41,429 bases of DNA from Clostridiales bacterium (GTDB lineage Bacteria > Bacillota > Clostridia > TANB77 > CAG-508): positions 1 to 41,429 of the forward strand of contig SFKS01000006.1 of assembly GCA_004554705.1 (NCBI GenBank). The letters run 5' to 3'. Below the pieces are notes generated by a model, which saw only the letters and a program-made list of their open reading frames with translations, searched no databases and had not been told where the DNA came from. Position numbers and translations under genes: made by a program. Positions 8,982-17,368 of this stretch are shown here, in pieces. Every line of letters begins with the position of its first letter. Position 1 is the first letter of the stretch.

Positions 8982-9431
8982 ATGAAAAAAGCAGATGGAA
9001 TTACTATTATAGCACTTACAATAATCGTTATAGTTATGACAATAGTAATTGTTGCGAGTTTGAAATACGTTAAACAATATATGGAACAACAAAGGATTGA
9101 AGATATTAAATCATCAATGCTTGCAATTCAAAGTGTAATTACTAATATAAAAAACAAAAACACAGTTGATAAAGAAAACAACAGCTTAGTAGGTACAAAA
9201 CTAGATTTAGAAAATAATGAAACAGAATATCAAATAACAGAAAAATTAAAAAATGAGCTATCAACAGAGGAAAGTACAGAACTATATATTTTAAACAAAG
9301 AGGAATTAAACAACTTAGGAGTAAAAAATGTAGAAATAAATAATACAGAATTTTATATAGTAGATTACAACTCAGAAGAAATTTATTATTCATTAGGGAT
9401 AAACGGAAAGTATAAATTATCTGATATGTAG
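8982..9431 (+). CDS. Small pilin-like single-pass protein of unknown function
   Basis: The protein has 149 residues and I do not recognise a specific family. The start is a short basic leader, then G-ITIIALTIIVIVMTIVIVAS, which looks like a class III (type IV prepilin) signal: a cleavable glycine followed by a hydrophobic helix. The glutamate normally found at position 5 of mature pilins is alanine here. After the helix comes an acidic, asparagine/glutamate-rich extracellular part. GAAGGGAAGG precedes the ATG. No pilus assembly genes are in the window, so a pilus role is only an inference. It lies 8 bases ahead of rnhB. Confidence 0.6.
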   Translation: MKKADGITIIALTIIVIVMTIVIVASLKYVKQYMEQQRIEDIKSSMLAIQSVITNIKNKNTVDKENNSLVGTKLDLENNETEYQITEKLKNELSTEESTELYILNKEELNNLGVKNVEINNTEFYIVDYNSEEIYYSLGINGKYKLSDM

Positions 9432-9439
9432 GAGACAAA

Positions 9440-10066
9440 ATGAAGGAAAAAGAAATTGAAAGATTAAACAGACTTAAAGAATTTGAAAAAAAATTGTATA
9501 GTACAGGCCTAAACCACATAGCTGGAATTGATGAGGCAGGACGTGGGCCACTTGCAGGACCTGTTGTGGTGGGTATTGCAATAATGAAACCAGATTCATT
9601 TATAGAAGGTGTAAATGATTCTAAAAAAATATCAGAAAGAAAAAGAGAACAGCTTTATGAGCAAATAACCTCAGAAGCTATAGACTGGGCAGTAGGAATA
9701 GTTGACCAAAAGGAAATTGATGAAATAAACATACTAAATGCAACAAAAAAAGCACTTCATATGGCAATATCAAATCTAAAAGTAAAGCCAGATAGAATAT
9801 TAGTTGATGCTTTAGAACATATTGATACATATGGTATTCCATACACATCAATAATAAAAGGAGATGCAAAGATATATAGTATATCTGCTGCATCAATAAT
9901 TGCTAAGGTTACTAGGGATAGAATCATGAAAGAATATGACGAAATATACCCAGAATATGGCTTTTCTGGCCATAAGGGATATGGAACAGCAAAACATATT
10001 CAAGCACTTAAAACCTACGGACCATGTTCATTACACAGGAAAACCTTTATAAAAAATTTTGTATAA
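9440..10066 (+). CDS. rnhB: Ribonuclease HII
   Basis: It cuts the RNA strand of RNA-DNA hybrids and starts removal of ribonucleotides built into DNA. It has 208 residues. The signature GIDEAGRGPLAGPVV gives the catalytic D31-E32 pair; further acidic residues are in ILVDAL and ASIIAKVTRDR. The C-terminal YGFSGHKGYGT is also conserved. ATG at 9440 follows an AGGAG site at 9431-9435 that overlaps the previous stop. It ends 13 bases before pdp. Confidence 0.96.
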   Translation: MKEKEIERLNRLKEFEKKLYSTGLNHIAGIDEAGRGPLAGPVVVGIAIMKPDSFIEGVNDSKKISERKREQLYEQITSEAIDWAVGIVDQKEIDEINILNATKKALHMAISNLKVKPDRILVDALEHIDTYGIPYTSIIKGDAKIYSISAASIIAKVTRDRIMKEYDEIYPEYGFSGHKGYGTAKHIQALKTYGPCSLHRKTFIKNFV

Positions 10067-10079
10067 GGAGAGCAAGAAA

Positions 10080-11381
10080 ATGAATATTCAAGAAATAATA
10101 GCAAAAAAAAGAGATAAAGGAGAACTAACAAGAGAAGAGATACATTACTTTATAACAGAATATGTAGCAGAAAATATAACAGATTATCAAGCAGCAGCTC
10201 TTGTTATGGCAATATATTTAAATGGAATGACAAAAGAGGAAACAACAAATTTAACTTTGGAAATGGCTAATTCGGGAGAAATATTAGATTTATCAGTTTT
10301 TGGAAAAACGGTTGTAGATAAACACTCAACAGGAGGGGTAGGAGATAAAATAACAATAGTATTAATGCCAATAATTGCATCACTTGGAATTCCTGTCGCA
10401 AAAATGTCTGGTAGAGGGTTAGGATTTACGGGGGGAACAATAGATAAACTAGAATCAATTCCTGGATACAATACAGTAGTAGAAATAAACAAGTTCATAG
10501 AAAATGTACAAAAAGTTGGAATTAGTGTAATAGGTCAAACAGCAAATTTAGCACCAGCAGATAAAAAATTATATGCACTAAGAGATTCAATCTCTTGTGT
10601 TGGAAGTATGCCACTTATAGCATCAAGCATAATGAGTAAAAAAATTGCAGCAGGTGCAGAAAAAATAGTACTTGATGTAACAGTTGGAAGTGGAGCATTT
10701 ATGAAAACAAAAGAAGATGCCATAAAAATTTCAAAAATGATGAAAGATATAGGAACATTAGCAAACAGGGAAACAGTATGTGTACTTACAAATATGGATG
10801 AACCAGTAGGACGTGCAGTAGGAAATACATTAGAAATATTAGAAACAATACAATGCTTAAAAGGTAATATGCCAGAAGATATAAAAGAAATAATATCAGG
10901 AATAGGAGCTCAAATAATTAAACTAGCAGGAGAAGGGAACAGCTTAGAAGAAAACAAGAGAAGAATATTAGAAAACATCAAAAATGGAAGAGCTTATACA
11001 AAATTTTTAGAGCTTGTACAAATCCAAGGAGGAGACATAAGCTACATAGAAAATCCAGAGAAGTTCCCAAAAGCAAAACACATTATACCAGTATATTCAG
11101 AAGAAGAAGGATATGTAGAAGAATTAAATGCTGAAAAGGTTGGTGTAACATCAGTTCATTTAGGTGCAGGCAGAGTAAAAAAAGAAGATGGAATAGACCA
11201 TGCAGTTGGAATATGGCTTAAGAAAAAAATTGGCGACAAAGTAAATAAAGGAGACATTTTAGCTTATATACATGCAAATGATGAAGAAAAAGGAAAGACA
11301 GCTGTAGAAGATTTAAAACAATCATATAAAATTGTTAAAAAACCAATAGAAATTGAAAAATACATACTAGATATAATTTAA
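10080..11381 (+). CDS. pdp: Pyrimidine-nucleoside phosphorylase
   Basis: It splits uridine or thymidine with phosphate into the base and (deoxy)ribose-1-phosphate. It has 433 residues. The glycosyltransferase family 3 signature is clear: KHSTGGVGDKITI and SGRGLGFTGGTIDKLESI. The C-terminal lobe has YVEELNAEKVGVTSVHLGAGR. The ATG at 10080 with AAGGAG about 8 bases upstream is chosen over an in-frame TTG at 10059 that lies inside rnhB. Its job fits with the nucleoside importer at 2725-7566, although the two are on different transcripts. Confidence 0.94.
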   Translation: MNIQEIIAKKRDKGELTREEIHYFITEYVAENITDYQAAALVMAIYLNGMTKEETTNLTLEMANSGEILDLSVFGKTVVDKHSTGGVGDKITIVLMPIIASLGIPVAKMSGRGLGFTGGTIDKLESIPGYNTVVEINKFIENVQKVGISVIGQTANLAPADKKLYALRDSISCVGSMPLIASSIMSKKIAAGAEKIVLDVTVGSGAFMKTKEDAIKISKMMKDIGTLANRETVCVLTNMDEPVGRAVGNTLEILETIQCLKGNMPEDIKEIISGIGAQIIKLAGEGNSLEENKRRILENIKNGRAYTKFLELVQIQGGDISYIENPEKFPKAKHIIPVYSEEEGYVEELNAEKVGVTSVHLGAGRVKKEDGIDHAVGIWLKKKIGDKVNKGDILAYIHANDEEKGKTAVEDLKQSYKIVKKPIEIEKYILDII

Positions 11382-11396
11382 GAAAGGAAAAGATAA

Positions 11397-13667
11397 ATGA
11401 ACTTAGTAGAAGGACTAAATGATAAACAAAAAGAGGCTGTAATAGAAACAGAAGGACCATGCCTAGTAATTGCAGGAGCAGGAAGCGGAAAAACTAAAGT
11501 ATTAACACACAAAATAGCATATTTAATAGAAGAAAAAAATATAAAACCTTGGAATATTTTAGCAATAACTTTTACAAATAAAGCAGCAAATGAAATGAAA
11601 GAAAGAATAACAAACTTAATTGGAGAAGTAGCAAATGATATGTGGATAGGAACTTTTCACTCAATTTGTGTTAAAATCCTTAGAAAATTTATAGACAGAG
11701 TAGGATACAATTCAGATTTTGTAATATTTGACACTTCAGATCAAAAAACCTTGATAAAACAATGTATACGAAGTCTAAACTTAGATGATAAAATTTACAC
11801 AGATAGAGGAGTCATAGCAGAGATAAGCAATAGCAAAAATGAAATGCTTACACCAATGCAATATAAATTAAGAACAAATAATGAAATACGAAAAGAAAAA
11901 ATTGCAGAAATCTATGAAATATATCAAAGAAGACTAAAAGAAAATAATGCATTAGATTTTGACGATATAATAAATTTAACAATACAAATTCTAACAGAAA
12001 ATCAAGATGTATTAGAATATTACTCAGAAAAATTCAAATATGTACTAGTTGATGAATACCAAGATACAAATAAAGCACAATTTACGCTCATAACATTACT
12101 ATCTGGAAGACATGGAAACATTACAGTTGTAGGAGATAATGACCAAGGGATATATTCATTTAGAGGGGCAGACATAACAAACATTCTAAACTTTGAAAAA
12201 GATTTCCCAGGTACAAAAATTATAAAATTAGAGCAAAACTATAGATCAACAAAAGCAATATTAGATGCCGCAAATGCAGTAATAAAACATAATGAAAAAA
12301 AATATGAAAAAAATTTATGGACAGAAAAAGAAGGGGGAAAACGCCCAGAAGTAGCAATATTGGATAACGAATATGAAGAAGCTAATTTTATAGTAGAACA
12401 AATTAATAGACTAAAAAGAGAAGAGTATTATAAATATTCAGATTTCACTGTGCTATATCGAACTAACGCACAGTCACGTAGCATAGAAGATATCTTTAGA
12501 AGAGAAAATATACCATATAAAATGATAGGTGGTTTAAAATTCTATGAAAGAAAAGAAATAAAAGATGTAATTGCATATTTAAGATTAATACATAACCAAG
12601 CAGATAATCTAAGCTTAGGGAGAATAATAAATGAACCAAAACGCGGTATAGGACAAACCAGTATGGAAAAAATTGAAGCAATTGCAGAAACAAATGGAAT
12701 TTCAATGTACGAAGTTATAAAACACACAGAACAATATGGATTAAACAAAGTATTTATAAATTCAAGAGAATTTATAAATACAATTGAAGATTTATCAAGT
12801 AAAAAAGATGAAATGCTAATCTCAGAGCTTACAAAAGAAGTATTAAACAAAACAGGATATATGAAGGCACTAGAACTAGAAAACACAGCACAAGCAGAAA
12901 GTAGAATAGAAAACTTAAACGAATTCTTAACAGTTGCTATGGAATTCGAAGAAGAAAATGCAGAAAACTCGCTTGCAGAATTTTTAGAAAGTATTACACT
13001 TTCAAGTGATATAGATGGTATGGAGGATAAGGAAGATTCTGTAACACTTATGACACTACATAGTGCCAAAGGACTAGAATTCCCAGTTGTATTTTTAGTT
13101 GGAATGGAGGAAGGACTATTCCCAAGTTATAGGTCAATAGGAGAACAAAGAGAATTAGAAGAAGAAAGGCGTTTATGCTATGTAGGAATAACAAGAGCAA
13201 AAGAATATTTATTCTTAACATGTGCAAAACAAAGAACAATTTTTGGTTCAACAAGCCTTAACAAAATATCAAGATTTCTAGAAGAAATCCCAAAAGAACT
13301 ACTAGAAGGAGTAGAAAAATTAGAAAAACCACATAAACTAAAAGAAAATACAGAATGGACATACGGAAATAATTCAAATAAAAAAGCAATATCATTTGTA
13401 ATAGCAGGAAGTAATACAAATAAACCACAACCCAATTTTGCATTTAGAACAGCAGAAAGCTTTCTAAATAACATTAATACAAAGCCGATAGGAGTAAACT
13501 TATCAAAATATAAAATAGGACAAACAATATATCATAAAAAATTTGGAGAAGGAATAATAACAGAGATAGCAGAAGAAGGAGATGATTTTAAAATAGACAT
13601 ATCATTTGAAAAAGTAGGACATAAAAGACTAATGGCAAAATATGCAAATTTGGAAATCAGAGATTAA
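11397..13667 (+). CDS. pcrA: UvrD/PcrA-type DNA helicase
   Basis: This 3'-5' superfamily 1 helicase serves repair and replication restart. It has 756 residues, typical of PcrA. Motifs run in order: Walker A GAGSGKT (27-33), TFTNKAANEMKER, DEYQDTN (Walker B), VGDNDQGIYSFRGA, QNYRS, and RTNAQSR in the second half, then TLMTLHSAKGLEFPVVFLVG and LCYVGITRAK. The C-terminus has the PcrA-type tail YKIGQTIYHKKFGEGIITE, a small Tudor-like fold that contacts RNA polymerase in PcrA. AAGAAAGGA precedes the ATG at 11397. Confidence 0.95.
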   Translation: MNLVEGLNDKQKEAVIETEGPCLVIAGAGSGKTKVLTHKIAYLIEEKNIKPWNILAITFTNKAANEMKERITNLIGEVANDMWIGTFHSICVKILRKFIDRVGYNSDFVIFDTSDQKTLIKQCIRSLNLDDKIYTDRGVIAEISNSKNEMLTPMQYKLRTNNEIRKEKIAEIYEIYQRRLKENNALDFDDIINLTIQILTENQDVLEYYSEKFKYVLVDEYQDTNKAQFTLITLLSGRHGNITVVGDNDQGIYSFRGADITNILNFEKDFPGTKIIKLEQNYRSTKAILDAANAVIKHNEKKYEKNLWTEKEGGKRPEVAILDNEYEEANFIVEQINRLKREEYYKYSDFTVLYRTNAQSRSIEDIFRRENIPYKMIGGLKFYERKEIKDVIAYLRLIHNQADNLSLGRIINEPKRGIGQTSMEKIEAIAETNGISMYEVIKHTEQYGLNKVFINSREFINTIEDLSSKKDEMLISELTKEVLNKTGYMKALELENTAQAESRIENLNEFLTVAMEFEEENAENSLAEFLESITLSSDIDGMEDKEDSVTLMTLHSAKGLEFPVVFLVGMEEGLFPSYRSIGEQRELEEERRLCYVGITRAKEYLFLTCAKQRTIFGSTSLNKISRFLEEIPKELLEGVEKLEKPHKLKENTEWTYGNNSNKKAISFVIAGSNTNKPQPNFAFRTAESFLNNINTKPIGVNLSKYKIGQTIYHKKFGEGIITEIAEEGDDFKIDISFEKVGHKRLMAKYANLEIRD

Positions 13668-13679
13668 AAAATAGCCTGT

Positions 13680-13733
13680 GGCTTATAATAGAAGAATCTT
13701 CAGATTTTACTATTATAAAGCCATGTTTTTTTG
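13680..13733 (+). terminator. Terminator after pcrA
   Basis: GGCTTATAATAG (13680-13691) pairs with CTATTATAAAGCC (13710-13722) with a single bulged base, followed by ATGTTTTTTTG. Confidence 0.6.
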
Positions 13734-13760
13734 TATAAAAAAATTTTTCTTGTTTATAAT
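13731..13760 (+). promoter_or_regulatory. Candidate promoter of the coat-protein pair
   Basis: TTGTAT at 13731-13736 and TATAAT at 13755-13760 are 18 bases apart, upstream of the GGAAGGATGAGG region before 13800. A late sporulation sigma factor would be expected for coat genes, so the vegetative-looking match may be coincidental. Confidence 0.35.
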
Positions 13761-13799
13761 ATATGTGTAAAATAAAAAATAAGGAAGGATGAGGAAATA

Positions 13800-13985
13800 A
13801 TGGCAAATTTAAGTCAAGTTGAGTTACAGAATCTAAGACATTTGATAGGTGCACATGACACATCATATCAAAAATTAAACACCTATGCATCTCAATGTGT
13901 AGATCCACAAATCAAGCAAATGTTTACAAAAGCTGCACAAGACAGTTTAAACACTAAACAAAAATTGCTAACATTTTTAAATTAG
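13800..13985 (+). CDS. Small spore coat protein, CotF-like
   Basis: This helical protein has 61 residues, starts MANLSQVELQNLRHLIGAHD and contains YASQCVDPQIKQMF. Short Clostridia proteins of this type carry the CotF-like four-helix motif and are annotated as spore coat components. It stands 10 bases ahead of a second coat-like gene, a common pair arrangement. There is no signal peptide or membrane segment, as expected for a protein assembled in the mother cell. Start: ATG 13800 after AAGGAAGGATGAGG. The family call is by sequence memory; coat localisation is inferred. Confidence 0.75.
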   Translation: MANLSQVELQNLRHLIGAHDTSYQKLNTYASQCVDPQIKQMFTKAAQDSLNTKQKLLTFLN

Positions 13986-13995
13986 GAGGTATATT

Positions 13996-14241
13996 ATGGA
14001 AGAAAAGTATATGGTTAATGACATATTGGAAAGTACAAAAGCAAGTCTTACTACTTATCAAGGAGTAATTTCAGAAGCAGAAAATATGCAGCTAAGACAA
14101 ACAATACAACAAATTAGAAACAATGATGAAACATTTCAATATGAATTGTTTAAAGTAGCACAATTAAAAGGGTATTATACACCAGCAGGACAAGCTCCAC
14201 AAACAGAGATTGACAAAGTAAAAAACGAAGTGGCAAAATAA
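13996..14241 (+). CDS. Spore coat protein, CotF-like
   Basis: The protein has 81 residues. ILESTKASLTTYQGVI, LRQTIQQIRNNDETFQYELF and KGYYTPAGQAP are typical of CotF-related coat proteins: two amphipathic helices, the conserved FQYELF and a C-terminal GYY-x-P segment. It follows the previous gene by 10 bases with TTAGGAGGT as ribosome site and so is probably co-expressed. It has no membrane segment. Together with SigG at 36369 it marks the organism as a spore former. Confidence 0.8.
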   Translation: MEEKYMVNDILESTKASLTTYQGVISEAENMQLRQTIQQIRNNDETFQYELFKVAQLKGYYTPAGQAPQTEIDKVKNEVAK

Positions 14242-14261
14242 TTATTAATAGTAAAATTTCA

Positions 14262-14299
14262 AGTGCAGGGATTGAAAAATTCTAAAGAATCCCTGCATT
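14262..14299 (+). terminator. Stem-loop after the coat-protein genes
   Basis: TGCAGGGATT (14264-14273) pairs perfectly with AATCCCTGCA (14288-14297). G63-U98 and A62-U99 pairs can extend the stem, and the loop has 14 bases. Only a weak T-rich tail follows. The rest of the gap to 14480 holds three copies of ACGAGA around 14349-14373 but no gene. Confidence 0.5.
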
Positions 14300-14479
14300 A
14301 AACTTACAAGCAAACAAAGAAACAATCAATAAGATATAAAGAGCAAAACCGAGATTAAACGAGAAAAAACGAGAATAAAGACAAGATAAGGCAAATATAA
14401 TAGCTTTATCAGAGTACACAAAATTTGCCAAGAGAGTAAAAAAAAGGTAAAATAATATAGATTGAAAATTTAAAAAGAG

Positions 14480-15469
14480 GTGTTTAATATTTTAAAAAGT
14501 ATAAAAAACATATTTATACATGTAAGAAGTTCATTAAAATTAATATTAATAGTAATAATATCTGCAATACTAATTATAGGAATAATATTTACTTTTTATA
14601 AACCTACATATGCAGTTAGCATAAATGGAGAATTCGTAGGATATACTAGTGACAAAAATAATTTACAAAAGCGTATAAATGAATATATGAAAGGAATAAA
14701 AGAACAAAACATTGCTTTTGTGGATATAGAAACATTACCAGAATACTCATTATGTTTTGTAAAAAAAGAAAATATTGAAAATGATGATGAAATAATTGAA
14801 AAAATAAAGAATCAAGGTACAACATATTTTGAATGTTTTGCAGTTACTTTAAAAGACGCAGAAAAATATTACGTTACTACTAAAGAAGAAGCAGAGGAAG
14901 TAATTGAAACATTAAAGAAAAAAGATAGTAATAATATAAAAAACATAGCATATACACAAGTTTACTCAACAGAGGAAAAAGAATATACTGATAAAGATAC
15001 AATAGTTAAGGGACTATATGAAAAGAAAAAACCTGTATATACTATTGCATCAGCTGGTGGTGGAGGAGTAACAACTGAAAAACTTGAATTAGGAATCAGC
15101 TTAATAAAACCAGTTTCTTCATATCAAATGATAAGTTCAAGATTTGGACTTAGAAGTAGCGGAATGCATAAAGGTCTTGATATAGCAGCACGTGAAGGAA
15201 CACAAATAGTTGCGGCAGCATCAGGAACAGTTGAATCAGCAGGATGGTCAAATTCAGGTTATGGAAATTTTGTACTTATTTCACATGGTAATGGTGTTCA
15301 AACATTATATGGACATTGTAGTGCATTATATGTTAGTGCAGGTCAATATGTAGAACAAGGTTCAGCAATAGCAACTGTAGGTTCAACAGGCAATTCAACA
15401 GGACCACATTTACACTTAGAAATAAGGGTAAATGGAGTAAGAGTAAACCCACAATATTATTTATATTAA
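14480..15469 (+). CDS. Membrane-anchored M23 peptidoglycan endopeptidase
   Basis: This LytM-like zinc peptidase has 329 residues: one transmembrane helix (about residues 20-39, LILIVIISAILIIGIIF), an unknown extracellular stretch (about 45-190), a glycine-rich hinge (SAGGGGV) and the M23 domain. Zinc ligands are visible in GMHKGLDIA (H and D) and GPHLHLEI. It resembles the SpoIIQ class in outline, but the next-door SpoIIQ partners are missing, so vegetative wall remodelling is equally possible. The start is uncertain: a GTG at 14480 sits directly on the AAGAGG site, leaving no spacing, while an ATT at 14489 has good spacing. No ATG is nearby. Confidence 0.88.
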   Translation: MFNILKSIKNIFIHVRSSLKLILIVIISAILIIGIIFTFYKPTYAVSINGEFVGYTSDKNNLQKRINEYMKGIKEQNIAFVDIETLPEYSLCFVKKENIENDDEIIEKIKNQGTTYFECFAVTLKDAEKYYVTTKEEAEEVIETLKKKDSNNIKNIAYTQVYSTEEKEYTDKDTIVKGLYEKKKPVYTIASAGGGGVTTEKLELGISLIKPVSSYQMISSRFGLRSSGMHKGLDIAAREGTQIVAAASGTVESAGWSNSGYGNFVLISHGNGVQTLYGHCSALYVSAGQYVEQGSAIATVGSTGNSTGPHLHLEIRVNGVRVNPQYYLY

Positions 15470-15477
15470 AATTTAAA

Positions 15478-15504
15478 ATAAAGGCGACCAATAGTCGCCT
15501 TTAT
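15478..15504. terminator. Bidirectional terminator between M23 gene and mecA
   Basis: ATAAAGGCGAC (15478-15488) and GTCGCCTTTAT (15494-15504) form a perfect 11-base-pair stem with a 5-base loop between convergent genes. Confidence 0.8.
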
Positions 15505-15516
15505 CAATATATGTAA

Positions 15517-16146
15517 CTAATCAAAATATTTTAAACAAGTTACAATTGCATCTTTAGAAAAAATTATCTTACCATACTCTCTCAGTTTTCTTTCTAATAA
15601 ATCTTCATTTTTTACTCTTGTTGCAAACTCAGAAATAGTGCAAAAAAAGTTCTTCAACTCCAAAACATTTAACTTTAAATTACATAAAATTAAGTAATAT
15701 CGATTTTCAAATAGCACAAGAGAAGAATTTTTCAATTTAGCAATATAATTATTTAGCATACTGCTATTTATGTAGTTACAAAATTCACAAAACTCATCAA
15801 AACTATCGAAAGAATAAATAGATAATAATTTATTAGGGATAGCAGTACGCCTTTTCACCTTAAGTTTTTGCACAGTACTTCTTGTTTGAGCTAAACTTTC
15901 TGGGATAGTTCTAGTTATAGTAAATACAAAATTGCCATCAGAAGAAGCCAAAGCCTCTATCATCAATTTATAATTATTCGTATTAAAGCCAACCTCCGAT
16001 TCAGCCTTATTCAGCAAATCAAAAAAGAAATCTTGAGTTTCTAATGAATTGGACATAAAGTCATGTAAATCTATATTTTTCTCCTTTAAATCTTCTAAAT
16101 TTAAAAAAATTCTAATTTTATTCTCATTTAACTTCTCAATACGCAT
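15517..16146 (-). CDS. mecA: MecA-like adaptor protein for ClpC
   Basis: MecA presents substrates to the ClpCP protease and in Bacillus keeps competence and sporulation in check. This 209-residue protein starts MRIEKLNENKIRIFLNLEDL, very close to the MecA N-terminus (MRIERINxNxIKxxLTxxDL), and continues with FFFDLLNKAESEVGF and YKLMIEALA, the MecA N-terminal domain. The C-terminal ClpC-binding half (about 115-209) is more divergent. The start at 16146 has GGAGG 8 bases upstream; an upstream in-frame TTG at 16161 overlaps that site. It is a single-gene transcript. Confidence 0.85.
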   Translation of the reverse strand: MRIEKLNENKIRIFLNLEDLKEKNIDLHDFMSNSLETQDFFFDLLNKAESEVGFNTNNYKLMIEALASSDGNFVFTITRTIPESLAQTRSTVQKLKVKRRTAIPNKLLSIYSFDSFDEFCEFCNYINSSMLNNYIAKLKNSSLVLFENRYYLILCNLKLNVLELKNFFCTISEFATRVKNEDLLERKLREYGKIIFSKDAIVTCLKYFD

Positions 16147-16311
16147 TAAAAATACCTCCAAGTGTTTTAATAATATAATTATATCACTATATTATGCAAA
16201 AAGAAACAATCAATTTTTGGAAAATGTATTAATTAATATATATTATTAAAAAATCATGAAATTGTGATTTACAGATTATAGCATAAATTTGATAAAAAAT
16301 AAACATATATC

Positions 16312-16340
16312 TTGAAAAAAGAATCAAGAACATATATAAT
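16312..16340 (+). promoter_or_regulatory. Promoter of the DUF4321-radC-mreBC-purB run
   Basis: TTGAAA at 16312-16317 and TATAAT at 16335-16340 are exactly 17 bases apart, about 30 bases before the first ATG. Confidence 0.7.
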
Positions 16341-16371
16341 AATTAAGGTAAAACAAAAGTAGGAGGGAAAT

Positions 16372-16629
16372 ATGGCTACAAGAGAAAAAAATATATGGAT
16401 ACTACTAGTCTTCTTATTATCAGGACTAGTACTAGGAGGTCTATTAGGAGAGCTAGCCTCTAAAATAGACTTTTTATGGTGGCTATCATATGGAGAAAAT
16501 TTTGGATTAACAACACCGATAGAATTAGACCTAAATATTATAACAATAACCTTTGGGTTATGGTTTAAAATGAATGTTGCTAGTATAATAGGTATGGCAA
16601 TAGCAATATTTGTTTATAGAAAAGTGTAG
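16372..16629 (+). CDS. DUF4321 small membrane protein
   Basis: The protein has 85 residues with two hydrophobic helices (about 8-28 and 61-82) separated by an extracytoplasmic loop with WWLSYGENFGLTTP. Small DUF4321 proteins commonly sit just ahead of radC and mreB in Clostridia, and the same order is seen here. A role in cell-wall elongation is suggested only by this context. TAGGAGGGAA precedes the ATG at 16372. Confidence 0.8.
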   Translation: MATREKNIWILLVFLLSGLVLGGLLGELASKIDFLWWLSYGENFGLTTPIELDLNIITITFGLWFKMNVASIIGMAIAIFVYRKV

Positions 16630-16659
16630 ATAAAAATAGAGGTAAGAAAGGAATAAACA

Positions 16660-17352
16660 ATGAAAATAAAAGACTTACCTCAAACAGAAAGACCATATGA
16701 AAAATTAGAAATCTATGGTGCAGAAAATCTATCAAATGCAGAATTATTAGCAATAATAATAAAGACAGGAACAAAAGAAAAATCCTCTATTTCAATAGCA
16801 CAAGAAGTATTGAAACTAAAAGAAGGAACAATGTATGATAACTTAAGATTCTTGCAAGACATATCCTTAGAAGAATTTATGCAAATAAAAGGTATAGGCA
16901 AGGTAAAAGCAATCCAACTAAAAGCAATTTGCGAATTAACTAAAAGAATAGCAAGACCAATAGACAAACCAAAAACAACAATTAAAAATCCAAAAGATGT
17001 AGCAGATTTACTAATGCCAGAATTAAGATATGAGAAAAGAGAAATAGCAAAAGTTCTAATATTAAACAACAAAAATATCGTTTTAAGAGTAGTTAACATA
17101 TCACTAGGAGGCACAAACTTTGCTTGCATAGAGCCAAAGGACGTTTTAGCAGAAGCAATAAAAATGCAAGCACCCAAAATAATATTAGTTCATAATCATC
17201 CAAGTGGAGACAGTAAACCTAGCAAAGGAGATTATAGTGTTACAGATAGAATATATGAAGCAGCTGAAATAATGGGAATAGAGCTACTAGATCATATTGT
17301 TATTGGAGACAATACTTACAGAAGTTTATTATTAAAAAACGTATGCTTTTAG
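16660..17352 (+). CDS. radC: RadC-family JAMM protein
   Basis: The protein has 230 residues. The N-terminal helix-hairpin-helix region (LPQTERPYEKLEIYGAENLS, QIKGIGKVKAIQLKA) is followed by a JAMM/MPN metalloprotease-like domain with H178, H180 and D191 in HNHPSGDSKPSKGD as metal ligands. Despite its name, a direct repair role is unproven in the family. It sits between DUF4321 and mreB, the standard Firmicute arrangement. AAGAAAGGA lies before the ATG at 16660. Confidence 0.95.
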   Translation: MKIKDLPQTERPYEKLEIYGAENLSNAELLAIIIKTGTKEKSSISIAQEVLKLKEGTMYDNLRFLQDISLEEFMQIKGIGKVKAIQLKAICELTKRIARPIDKPKTTIKNPKDVADLLMPELRYEKREIAKVLILNNKNIVLRVVNISLGGTNFACIEPKDVLAEAIKMQAPKIILVHNHPSGDSKPSKGDYSVTDRIYEAAEIMGIELLDHIVIGDNTYRSLLLKNVCF

Positions 17353-17368
17353 AAAGGAATGAATATCA

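Noticed and set aside
12542..13069. Long antisense open frames opposite pcrA, sigG, surface proteins and others
   Set aside because: They mirror the codon bias of the real genes on the other strand, lack ribosome sites and show no recognisable protein features.
14340..14380. Three ACGAGA copies as a CRISPR or iteron array
   Set aside because: The copies are 6 bases with irregular AT-rich gaps, too short and too few for either.
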